Below are positions 46,065-55,286 of a stretch of DNA of 64,000 bases, one piece after another (positions within the stretch are counted from its first letter, which is position 1; each line of letters begins with the position of its first letter). The translations under genes were made by a program, and so were the position numbers. A model generated the notes under the pieces. The model was not told the DNA's origin. It saw only the letters and a program-made list of their open reading frames with translations, and searched no databases. The stretch covers positions 4,703,044-4,767,043 of the forward strand of contig CP001622.1 in assembly GCA_000023185.1 (NCBI GenBank), given 5' to 3'. The stretch is from Rhizobium leguminosarum bv. trifolii WSM1325 (GTDB taxonomy: Bacteria > Pseudomonadota > Alphaproteobacteria > Rhizobiales > Rhizobiaceae).

Positions 46065-46829
46065 TCAGGTGCGGGTGATCGAAGCGCCGCCGTCGACCAG
46101 CGACGCCGTGCCGGTGACGAAGCTCGCATCGTCGGAGGCGAGATAGAGAACCGAGCGGGCAAGTTCTTCGGGTGTCGCGACACGCTTCAGCGCATGCAGG
46201 TTGGTAACGAAGGCCTGCTTCTCGGGCGTGTCGTTCATGTCACGATACATGTCGGTATCAACAGCACCCGGCAGGATGGCATTGACGCGCACGCCCTGCT
46301 GGCCGAATTCGGCGGCAAGCGCCTGCGTCAGGCCGATCAGCCCGGATTTGCTGGCGGCATAGGCGGCAACGCCCGGAAAGGCGAAGCTGTAGCCGACGAA
46401 GGTCGAGGTGAAGATCACCGAGCCGCCGCCATTCTCCACCATTGCGCCGGTCTGGTGCTTGGCGGCGAGGAAGGAGGCCGTCAGATTGATCGCCACCGCC
46501 TCGCTGAAGCCTGCTTCGGAAACGGCGGTGCTCGGACCGGCTTCGCCGAGCGTGCCTGCATTGTTGAAGGCGATGTCGAGCTTGCCGTAATTCGTCACGG
46601 CGGCGGCGACCAGCGCCTTGTGATAGTCTTCCGAGCGCACGTCGCCGGCAATGGCGATGGCGTCGCCCCCCTCTGCCTTGATCTCGGCGACGAGACTGTC
46701 GAGTTCGCCCTGGCGGCGGGCGCCGACGACGACCTTGGCGCCTTCGGCGGCGAAGAGCTTTGCCGTGGCGCGGCCGATTCCGGAGCTTGCGCCGGTGACG
46801 ATTGCGACCTTGTTGTTCAAGCGGTTCAT
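46065..46829 (-). CDS. Short-chain dehydrogenase/reductase (glucose 1-dehydrogenase-like)
   Basis: The start at 46829 (MNRLNNKVAIVTGASSGIGRATAKLF) gives 254 residues. All SDR features are present: TGASSGIG, NNAG (AFNNAGTLG), Ser at ITSTFVG-type IFTSTFVGYSF, and AAYAASKSGLIGL with YxxxK. PGAVDTDMY follows. A longer frame to 47105 runs into the divergent LysR gene and is rejected. The LysR gene 126 bp away on the opposite strand probably regulates this gene and perhaps the downstream SDR. Confidence 0.92.
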   Translation of the reverse strand: MNRLNNKVAIVTGASSGIGRATAKLFAAEGAKVVVGARRQGELDSLVAEIKAEGGDAIAIAGDVRSEDYHKALVAAAVTNYGKLDIAFNNAGTLGEAGPSTAVSEAGFSEAVAINLTASFLAAKHQTGAMVENGGGSVIFTSTFVGYSFAFPGVAAYAASKSGLIGLTQALAAEFGQQGVRVNAILPGAVDTDMYRDMNDTPEKQAFVTNLHALKRVATPEELARSVLYLASDDASFVTGTASLVDGGASITRT

Positions 46830-46955
46830 GGTTCCATCTCCTAGATTTAAGGCGAGGCGGCCCCTGCCGTCCCTTTCGATGAGTGGAAGATGGCATTTTC
46901 CCTTCGTTCGGATTAGTCTCCAGATCGAGGAACTCGAATTCGGAAAAGCCGAACG

Positions 46956-47861
46956 ATGATCAGGATCGAAGGTATTGCGGCTTTCGTCGCCGTGGTTGAG
47001 GTGGGCTCGGTCAGCGAGGCGGCCCGGCGTCTGCGGCTGTCCAAATCTGTCGTCAGCGAAAGGCTGGCGGAACTGGAGAAGTCGCTCGGCGGCGTGCTGC
47101 TGCACCGAACGACGCGCAAGCTCACCTTGACGGAGGATGGCGCGGTCTTCCTCGGGCGCGCCGCGCGCATCGTGAGCGAGATCGAGGAAGCCGCGGCAGA
47201 TATGGCCGAGCGGCGCGGAACGCTGTCAGGCCCGATCCGCATCGCCGCCCCCGTCACCTTCGGCCGCATGCATCTCGGCCCGGCGCTTTATCCCTTTCTC
47301 GCCGAACATCCCGAGATTGAACTGACTCTCGATATCGATGACCGTCGCGTCGACGCCGCCTCGGACGGTTATGATGCCATCATCCGCAACGGCCCGATCG
47401 CCGATAGCCGGCTGGTCGCCTGGAAACTCACACGCAGCCGCCGCCTTCTCTGCGCCTCGCCGGATTATCTCGCCCGCCAGGGAATTCCGTCGTCGCTGGC
47501 TGATCTCGACAGCCATCGCGGCATCTTCTACACCAATCGCGGCGTTGCCGACTGGCGCTTCCAGACGCCCGACGGGGCGATCGTCGTCCGCGCGAAACTG
47601 GCGCTCGGCATCAACAATGGCGACATGCTCCGCGACGCCGCGATTGCCGGGCTCGGCATCGCGCTGCTGCCGGCCTTCATCGCCGGCCCGGCCATCCGTG
47701 AGGGCCGGCTTGCCGAAATCGATGTCGGCCACAAGCCGGAGGCCGAATTCATCTACATGGCCCATCCCGAAGGCCGAAATCCCTCCGCCAAGCTTCGCGC
47801 CATCGCCGATCATCTGAAGAAGAGCTTCGGCGATCCGCCCTATTGGGATCCGGCGGGTTAA
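46956..47861 (+). CDS. LysR-family regulator (divergent from SDR genes)
   Basis: This 301-residue regulator has helix-turn-helix segments AFVAVVEVGSVSEAARRLRLSKSVVSERLAELEKSLG, then a linker helix and a sensor domain (IRIAAPVTFGRMHLGPALYPFLAEHPEIEL) of the CrgA/AaeR-like branch. It ends 1 bp before the stop of the next, convergent LysR gene. Its divergent orientation from the second SDR gene points to control of the SDR pair. Confidence 0.92.
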   Translation: MIRIEGIAAFVAVVEVGSVSEAARRLRLSKSVVSERLAELEKSLGGVLLHRTTRKLTLTEDGAVFLGRAARIVSEIEEAAADMAERRGTLSGPIRIAAPVTFGRMHLGPALYPFLAEHPEIELTLDIDDRRVDAASDGYDAIIRNGPIADSRLVAWKLTRSRRLLCASPDYLARQGIPSSLADLDSHRGIFYTNRGVADWRFQTPDGAIVVRAKLALGINNGDMLRDAAIAGLGIALLPAFIAGPAIREGRLAEIDVGHKPEAEFIYMAHPEGRNPSAKLRAIADHLKKSFGDPPYWDPAG

Positions 47862-47862
47862 C

Positions 47863-48741
47863 TCATGTACTCAGCAGGCTGATCAGGTTCTCGGTAACCG
47901 GCGAGCGATGTGTTTTCAGGATTGCCAGCGCCAGGCGCGCCACGGCTGGCGGCCCCTCGATCGGCCGGTAGGCCACGCCTTCGAGCTTGATCTGCGAAAT
48001 CGAGGCGGGCACGATCGAGACGCCGAGATCGGCCGCCACCAGATTGACAACGGAGGAAATCTGCGGCGCCTCCTGTGCCACGGCCAGCTCGAACCCCGCC
48101 CTGCGGCAGGCGAGCACGACATCGTCGTAGAGGCTCAAGCCCACGAGCCGCGGAAAGAGGATGAAGGGTTCTTCCGCCAGCGCCGCAAGCGGTAGCTTGC
48201 TGCGCCGGGCCAGGGGATGGTTGGCGGGCAGGGCAATCACCATCGGCTCATCCGGCAGCCGCCGCAGCCGGATGCCCGTGGGATCGTCGAGGCTGGGGCG
48301 CATGAAGGTGGCGTCGAGCTCTCCGCGTTCCAGCTTCTGCATCAGCGCCAGCGTATTCATTTCCGTCAGCGACAGTTGCACCTCCGGCCAGCGCGCACGA
48401 AACCGGCGGATCGTCGTGCTGACCACGGGATTGAAGGCGGAGGAAGCGGTGAAACCGAGCGATAGCCGGCCGGTCTCGCCGCGATTGGCGCTTTGCGCCG
48501 CAAGCTTCGCTTTTTCCGCGGCGGCCAGCGAAGCCTTTGCCTCGCCGAGGAAGGCCGTACCCGCCGCCGTCAATTCGGCCCCGTGCGGCACGCGGTGAAA
48601 CAGCGCCGCACCCACTTCCCTCTCCAGATCGCGGATCTGCTGGCTGAGCGGCGGCTGCCCGATGCCGAGCTTGCCGGCGGCACGGGTGAAATTGCCTTCC
48701 TCCGCCACTGCCAGGAAATATCTCAGGTGCCGCAACTCCAT
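47863..48741 (-). CDS. LysR-family regulator (divergent from MFS transporter)
   Basis: The ATG at 48741 (MELRHLRYFLAVAEEGNFTRAAGKLGIGQPPLSQQIRDLE) has GGAG 8 bases upstream; two other starts lie 6 and 12 bases earlier but would crowd the ribosome site. The 292-residue protein has the BenM/CatM-like N-terminal domain (MELRHLRYF with RVPHGAELTAAG) and an effector domain with LTEMNTLALMQKLERGELDATFM. The MFS gene starts 90 bp away on the other strand, with an imperfect inverted repeat around ATATCGAAA and TTTCATAT between. Confidence 0.92.
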   Translation of the reverse strand: MELRHLRYFLAVAEEGNFTRAAGKLGIGQPPLSQQIRDLEREVGAALFHRVPHGAELTAAGTAFLGEAKASLAAAEKAKLAAQSANRGETGRLSLGFTASSAFNPVVSTTIRRFRARWPEVQLSLTEMNTLALMQKLERGELDATFMRPSLDDPTGIRLRRLPDEPMVIALPANHPLARRSKLPLAALAEEPFILFPRLVGLSLYDDVVLACRRAGFELAVAQEAPQISSVVNLVAADLGVSIVPASISQIKLEGVAYRPIEGPPAVARLALAILKTHRSPVTENLISLLST

Positions 48742-48831
48742 CGACATCTCCAAAACATATCGAAATCGCCAGTTTCATATATTGGACAAATGGAGTGGCG
48801 TTGACTAGATCGAAGGTCGGAAGGATGAGAT

Positions 48832-50461
<1,630 letters not shown>

Positions 50462-50578
50462 TGCGCTGCCCGGCTCCAGCCGATCCGTCGATGACTTGCG
50501 GGTGTTTGCCCAGTTTTGCGACGAGACGATCGTTGCCCTTCATCATTGGACGGCACTCGCGTCAACCAGCTACTTCAT
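50462..50578 (-). pseudogene. Decayed vapC-like toxin gene (PIN domain remnant)
   Basis: Twenty bases after the vapB stop a frame reads Met-Lys-stop-LVDASAV, then after a one-base shift MMKGNDRLVAKLGKHP, then loses similarity. A PIN toxin of the VapC type would begin MKYLVDASAVIAMMKGN, so the third codon is a nonsense codon (TAG) and a frameshift follows. LVDASAV would hold the first catalytic Asp of the PIN site. The rest of the toxin, including the other acidic residues, is missing; the VOC stop lies here. Confidence 0.6.
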
Positions 50579-50598
50579 CTGAAGAAGTCGAGTTCGGA

Positions 50599-50817
50599 TC
50601 ACTCCTGCCCAGCAGGCTGTTCTTCCACCGCTGTTGCAAAATCGGTATCGACCGGACCGGCCACGTCCGCAAGCCAGTCCCAATCATCGGAAATCGGCTC
50701 GAGAATGATCGCACGTCCCTGCCGTCGAATGGCGACGCTGTCGCCGTCGAAACGGAATTCCTTGGGCAGCAGGACGGCTTGAGAGAGCCCCGACCAGAAG
50801 ATCTTTGCTGTTTCCAT
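50599..50817 (-). CDS. vapB: VapB-type (AbrB/MazE fold) antitoxin, probably orphan
   Basis: The start at 50817 (METAKIFWSGLSQAVLLPKEF) gives 72 residues with the antitoxin swapped-hairpin DNA-binding fold: SQAVLLPKEFRFDGDSVAIRRQGRAIILEP, then an acidic C-terminal tail (WDWLADVAGPVDTDF) that normally blocks VapC. A longer frame to 50868 would run into hutU-type DNA. The cognate toxin downstream is broken, so the antitoxin is likely a remnant or acts only as a DNA-binding protein. Confidence 0.8.
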   Translation of the reverse strand: METAKIFWSGLSQAVLLPKEFRFDGDSVAIRRQGRAIILEPISDDWDWLADVAGPVDTDFATAVEEQPAGQE

Positions 50818-50864
50818 GTCATTACTCCCGATGAGATGTGCCAACGATATACAGCAATTTTTGA

Positions 50865-52526
50865 TCAACCAAGCCGGATATAGGGCACGTCCTTCTTCGC
50901 CACCTCGTCCAGCGCCTCCTCATAACCGGCATCGGCGTAACGCATGACGCCAAGAGCCGTATCGTTGGTCAGCGCATGGTCGAGCCGTTCGTCGGCGGCA
51001 TCCGTGCCGTCGGCGATAACGGTGACGCCGCAGCTTGTCATGTAGCCGGCATAACCGCCACCGCCGGAATGGACGACGACGAGATCGGCCATCGAGGAGC
51101 AGAGCATCATCGCATCGATCAGCGGCCAGTCGGCAATCGCATCGGAGCCGTCCTTCATCCCCTCGGTCATGATATTCGGATGCGCCATGGCGCCGGCGTC
51201 GAGATGGTCGCGGGAGAAGGCGACCGGGCCTTTGAGTTCGCCGCTTGCAACCAGCGCATTGACGCGCCGGGCAAGTGCCGTGCGTTCGCCATGGCCGAGC
51301 CAGGCGATCCGTGCCGGAAGCCCTTCGAAGGGCACGTGCTCGCGCGCCAGCCGAATCCAGTTGGTGATGATCTTGTTGTCAGGGAACATTTCGAGCAGTA
51401 GATCGTCGATCCGGGCGATGTCGCTCTCCTCGCCTGACAGAGCCATCCAGCGAAAGGGGCCGATCGCCCGGGCAAATAGCGGCCTGAGATAGGCCTCGGT
51501 GAAAATCGGAATGTCGAAGGCATTGTCAACGCCGCCCTCTTTGGCCTGCGTGCGGATCAGATTGCCATTGTCGAAGACTTCCGAGCCACGCTTCTGGAAT
51601 TCCAGCATCGCCGTCACATGCTCGACGATCGAGGCGCGGCCTGCCGCCATTAATTGCCCCTGGCCGTCGTCGCGCAGGCCCTTGACCTGCTCGAGGCTCA
51701 TGCCCTTCGGCACATAGCCATAGACGAGATCATGCGCCGAGGTCTGGTCGGTGACGATATCGGGCACGATGCCGCGGCGGGCGATCTCGGGATAGACCTC
51801 CGCCGCATTGCCGACGAGGCCGACGGAAAGCGCCCGCTTGTCCTTCACCGCCGCATCGATCATCTGAAGGGCAGTATCGAGATCGGGCGCGATTTCCTGG
51901 AGATAACCTATCTGCTGGCGCTTGCGGGCCCGCTCCGGATCGATGTCGATGCAGAGGATCGCAGCGCCTGCCATGCGGCCGGCGAGTGGCTGCGCCCCAC
52001 CCATGCCGCCGAGGCCGGCCGTCAGCACGAACCGGCCGAGGAGATCGCCGCCGAAGCGCCGCTCGGCGATGCGCATGAAGATTTCGTAGGTACCCTGGAT
52101 GACGCCCTGGCTGCCGATATATTGCCAGGCGCCGGCGGTCAGCCCGCCCCAGCAGATCAGTCCCTTGCGCTGCAACTCGTAGAACACTTCGGCCTTTGCC
52201 CATTGCCCGACGATATTGCAGTTCGCCATGATGACCAGCGGTGCCTTGGCATGCGTTCGAACGAGCCCGATCGGCTTGCCGGACTGGATGAGCAGCGTCT
52301 GGTCCTCTTCCATCTCGGTCAGCGCCTTGACGATGCCCCTGTGCGCCGCCCAGTTGCGGGCTGCCTTGCCGAGAGCGGCATAGACGATCAGATTGTCGGG
52401 ATCCTCGCCGACGGAGAGCACGTTTTCGAGCAGCCGCAGCAGCGCCTCCTGCCGCCAGCCCTTGGCGCGCAGTTCCGGCCCGCCGGGAATCGGAAATTTC
52501 GGATGACGTGGATTGGCCTTCGGCAT
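50865..52526 (-). CDS. Thiourocanate hydratase (divergent HutU/urocanate hydratase family)
   Basis: This 553-residue protein has the full HutU framework: WQYIGSQGVIQGTYEIF, LTAGLGGMGGAQPLAGRMAGA (NAD loop), VTDQTSAHDLVYGY, GPFRWMALSGE and DGTDAADERL. It departs from ordinary urocanate hydratases where these read SLHHGGGVGMGFSQH: here it is VVHSGGGGYAGYMTSCG (about residue 485), and FSRDHLDAGA precedes it. It is the last gene of the operon whose other members fit ergothioneine degradation, so hydration of thiourocanate is favoured over urocanate. GAGGAA precedes the ATG. Ordinary urocanate hydratase remains the alternative. Confidence 0.75.
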   Translation of the reverse strand: MPKANPRHPKFPIPGGPELRAKGWRQEALLRLLENVLSVGEDPDNLIVYAALGKAARNWAAHRGIVKALTEMEEDQTLLIQSGKPIGLVRTHAKAPLVIMANCNIVGQWAKAEVFYELQRKGLICWGGLTAGAWQYIGSQGVIQGTYEIFMRIAERRFGGDLLGRFVLTAGLGGMGGAQPLAGRMAGAAILCIDIDPERARKRQQIGYLQEIAPDLDTALQMIDAAVKDKRALSVGLVGNAAEVYPEIARRGIVPDIVTDQTSAHDLVYGYVPKGMSLEQVKGLRDDGQGQLMAAGRASIVEHVTAMLEFQKRGSEVFDNGNLIRTQAKEGGVDNAFDIPIFTEAYLRPLFARAIGPFRWMALSGEESDIARIDDLLLEMFPDNKIITNWIRLAREHVPFEGLPARIAWLGHGERTALARRVNALVASGELKGPVAFSRDHLDAGAMAHPNIMTEGMKDGSDAIADWPLIDAMMLCSSMADLVVVHSGGGGYAGYMTSCGVTVIADGTDAADERLDHALTNDTALGVMRYADAGYEEALDEVAKKDVPYIRLG

Positions 52527-52594
52527 CGTGGGTTCCTCGTTTTGCTCTCTGCTTTCCCTTCTCCCCGCTGGGGGGAAGGGAATGGCATCGTTTG

Positions 52595-52924
52595 CTATTT
52601 GCTCGGCAGCGATCCCACATAGGCGAGCGCCGCATCAAGCAAACGCCGTCTCAGGGCATCGTCGCCGTAAACCTCGGCACCGCCTCGCACCCAGCCATGC
52701 ATGACACGCTCGCCCGACAGCATCTGGATCACGCCTGGTAATCCAAGCGCCCAGCCGTCATTGCCCTTGCCGAGACGGATCAGCATGCCGTCACTGCGCG
52801 CGCAGCAGAGAAGATTGCCGTTCAGCATGAAGGCCCAGCCGCCGAACATCGATTTTTCGGCAAGGCCGGGCCGATCGCCGAGTTCCTCACGCATCAGTTC
52901 TTCGAGACCGGGATCGCGCGCCAT
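52595..52924 (-). CDS. TfoX N-terminal-domain protein
   Basis: This 109-residue single-domain protein matches the TfoX/Sxy N-terminal family: LEELMREELGDRPGLAEKSMFGGWAFMLNGNLLCC, then GMLIRLG and YGDDALRRRLLDAALAYV. Such short TfoX proteins are widespread and have no proven function; the competence role belongs to longer Sxy. It lies 3 bp after the DUF917 gene and 68 bp before the HutU-like gene on the same strand, so it is part of this operon. A role in the pathway is not evident. Confidence 0.85.
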   Translation of the reverse strand: MARDPGLEELMREELGDRPGLAEKSMFGGWAFMLNGNLLCCARSDGMLIRLGKGNDGWALGLPGVIQMLSGERVMHGWVRGGAEVYGDDALRRRLLDAALAYVGSLPSK

Positions 52925-52927
52925 GGC

Positions 52928-54025
52928 TCAGGCCTTCGTCGCCAGTGCATAGCGTGCGATCTCGATCCCCATCGCCTTTTCGACGACGGGATAGACGGTC
53001 GGATCGAGCACGCTTGCCGACAGCGGAATGATATCCATCGGCACATGCAGGATGAACACATGCACGCCCTCCTTGAGCTGGCCGACACTCAGCGGCTCGC
53101 CCTCTGGTGAAAGCGTGGTGATCACCGCGGGGAAGGTCGCTAGCCGCCCGCCATCCGCATCGTCCACCGCCATATATTCGTTCATCACATGCAGCGTCAC
53201 CGACGTTTCGCCTGCGCCGACGGTGATCGTGCCGATGTCGAAGGCTTCCTTGGTATAGACGACGTCCTTGCGGGTGATGACGCCTTCGGCAAGGATATGT
53301 CCGCCCGTCGTCTTGCAGATCGCGTCGATGACATCAGATCCGCCGCGCTTCTCCGCCGCGATGATCGCTTCGCCGAGCGCAAGCGCCATCGATATGCCGC
53401 CGAGTGCTGCATGGCTGCGGACATAGGAGGCGCGGAGCGGATTGCGGCAGCTGGCGATGAAGCCGCCGGATTGGTCGGCTGCGGCGCGCAGCACCGGCGA
53501 GATCTTCGCCGTCGCCCCCTTCACCACCAGTTCGATGTAACGGTTCTCGGCGCGATTACCGCCGACAGCGGTCTGGATCATCGGCTCGGGCGAACCGGCC
53601 ATGCCGATCGAGCCCATGTCGCCCGTCGGATGTGCGCGGATATCGCCGACGGCGTCGACTACCTTGGTGCCGAGGATCGCCGAGGGCAGCCAGCCGTTCA
53701 GCGTCGAGGACTTGCCGTTCTGGCCGATGATCAGCCCGGAAAGCTTTTCGCCCAGCGCCTCCTGCAGCAATTGCACCGCCTTCACATAGTCGATGCCTTG
53801 CATTTCCCAGGGCGTGGTGGAGGCCGGCGCGCCGATCGCAGCCGCAGTCGCGATCCAGTCCTCGTCCCGCAATTCGTCGATCGAGACCAGCTCCGGCTTG
53901 CCGACATTGACGGCGGCATAACCAAGCATCCGCCCGTGATCGGCCCAGCCGCCGCCGCCGGCGGCATAGACGGAGCCGCCCTTGACGGCAGCTTCCACGT
54001 CCTTCTCAACGAGTATGCGTCCCAT
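52928..54025 (-). CDS. DUF917 (thiohydantoin desulfurase-type) protein; likely thioxo-imidazolidine propionate desulfhydrase
   Basis: This 365-residue DUF917 protein starts MGRILVEKDVEAAVKGGSVYAAGGGGWADHGRMLGYAAV, the family N-domain. GDMGSIGMAGSPEPM and SHAALGGISMALALGEAI mark the middle. Relatives are named S-methyl-thiohydantoin desulfurases. In the ergothioneine route such an enzyme removes the C2 sulfur as H2S from 3-(5-oxo-2-thioxoimidazolidin-4-yl)propionate, leaving hydantoin-5-propionate. AGGAGAGG precedes the ATG, and the start overlaps the carbamoylase stop by 20 bp. The assignment depends on context; family alone would not fix the substrate. Confidence 0.72.
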   Translation of the reverse strand: MGRILVEKDVEAAVKGGSVYAAGGGGWADHGRMLGYAAVNVGKPELVSIDELRDEDWIATAAAIGAPASTTPWEMQGIDYVKAVQLLQEALGEKLSGLIIGQNGKSSTLNGWLPSAILGTKVVDAVGDIRAHPTGDMGSIGMAGSPEPMIQTAVGGNRAENRYIELVVKGATAKISPVLRAAADQSGGFIASCRNPLRASYVRSHAALGGISMALALGEAIIAAEKRGGSDVIDAICKTTGGHILAEGVITRKDVVYTKEAFDIGTITVGAGETSVTLHVMNEYMAVDDADGGRLATFPAVITTLSPEGEPLSVGQLKEGVHVFILHVPMDIIPLSASVLDPTVYPVVEKAMGIEIARYALATKA

Positions 54026-55286
54026 CGGTCCTCTCCTGATTCAAGCTCGTGTCCATCTCGCGCACCGCCTCGAACAGCACGGCGGCGCCGAGCGCGATAT
54101 CGTCATTCTCAGCCCATTCATCGGCCGAATGGCTGCGGCCTCCCCGGCAGGGCACGAAGATCATCGCTGCCGGCGCCACCTTGGCGATCCAGGCCGTATC
54201 GTGCCCAGCGCCGGAGGCCATGCGCCGATGTTTTGCGCCGACCCGTTCGCAGGCAGCCTCCAAGGTCGACAGCAGCCCGGCATCACCAGGCGTCGGCTGA
54301 TTGTCGGAAACCCGGTTCGGGGTCTTGATCGTCACGCCATAGGCCGCCGCCAGCTTCTCGACATGACCGTCGAGCCAGCGGCAGAATGCCTCCATGTCGG
54401 CACGGATTTCGGCACGGCCATCGATCAACAGCACCACCTTCGACGGCACGACATTGGCGGCATTCGGCTCGATCCGGAATTCGCCGACCGTCGCTGCGAA
54501 ATGCCCCGGCGTTTTGGCAAGTTCTGCGGCGGCGTTGCGGATGTCGAGCACCAGCTGTGATGCCGCCACCAACGCATCCGCCCGCCGGTCCATCGGCGTC
54601 GTGCCGGCATGGTCGGCCCGCCCTTCGACGGTGATCTCGATCCGGGTGATGCCTGATATCGCGGTGACGATGCCGATATCCTCCTTTTCGGCTTCGAGCA
54701 CCGGGCCCTGTTCGATATGAAGCTCCAGAAAGCCGGCTATATCGGGCCTGTTCTGCTGCATCAGCACATAGGGTCGGCCACCGACCTGCGCGATGCCCTC
54801 TGCCAGGTCGCCTCCGTCGCTGACGCGCGAAAGCCAGACCTCCGGCAGTTGGCCGGTCATGCCGCGGCTGCCGATGCAGGACACGCCGAAGATGCTGACC
54901 TCCTCGGCAAGAAAATCGACGATTTCGAGATCGTGATCGAGCTCGATATTCTGGTCAACAAGCGCGCGCGCCACCTCCAGCGCCGAGATCACGCCGGCAA
55001 TGCCATCGAAGCGGCCGCCGTCCGGCACCGTGTCGGAGTGCGAGCCGACCATGATCGTGCCGAGCCACGGTTTCCGGCCAGTCCGCCGGCCGATCAGATT
55101 GCCGGCGGCATCGACCCGCGTTTCCAGCCCCGCCGCCTTCATCCGCGCGTCGATATAGGCCCGGCCTTCGAGAAAGAGTGGCGAGAACGCCCGCCGCGTC
55201 CAGGGATGCCCCGGCTCGGTAATCCCGGCCAGCGCATCGATGTCTTCAGCGATCCGGCTGGCATTGACGGGAAGATTGCGGCTCAT
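54006..55286 (-). CDS. M20-family N-carbamoyl-L-amino-acid amidohydrolase (likely N-carbamoylglutamate hydrolase)
   Basis: This 426-residue M20/M28-type metallo-amidohydrolase has VGSHSDTVPDGGRFDG (metal His near 83 and Asp near 94), the Glu pair in FLAEEVSIFG (near 128-129), ELHIEQGPVLE (metal His near 190) and the C-terminal GRSHSADEWAEN. This is the HyuC/allantoate-deiminase group. Its start overlaps the amidohydrolase stop by 4 bp (ATGA) and its stop overlaps DUF917 by 20 bp. In this operon it would convert N-carbamoyl-L-glutamate to glutamate, CO2 and ammonia. Allantoate deiminase is less likely given the neighbours. Confidence 0.75.
   Translation of the reverse strand: MSRNLPVNASRIAEDIDALAGITEPGHPWTRRAFSPLFLEGRAYIDARMKAAGLETRVDAAGNLIGRRTGRKPWLGTIMVGSHSDTVPDGGRFDGIAGVISALEVARALVDQNIELDHDLEIVDFLAEEVSIFGVSCIGSRGMTGQLPEVWLSRVSDGGDLAEGIAQVGGRPYVLMQQNRPDIAGFLELHIEQGPVLEAEKEDIGIVTAISGITRIEITVEGRADHAGTTPMDRRADALVAASQLVLDIRNAAAELAKTPGHFAATVGEFRIEPNAANVVPSKVVLLIDGRAEIRADMEAFCRWLDGHVEKLAAAYGVTIKTPNRVSDNQPTPGDAGLLSTLEAACERVGAKHRRMASGAGHDTAWIAKVAPAAMIFVPCRGGRSHSADEWAENDDIALGAAVLFEAVREMDTSLNQERTDGTHTR

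Noticed and set aside
46830..47105. N-terminal extension of the second SDR gene
   Set aside because: It would overlap the divergent LysR gene and its promoter; the ATG at 46829 begins the normal SDR fold.
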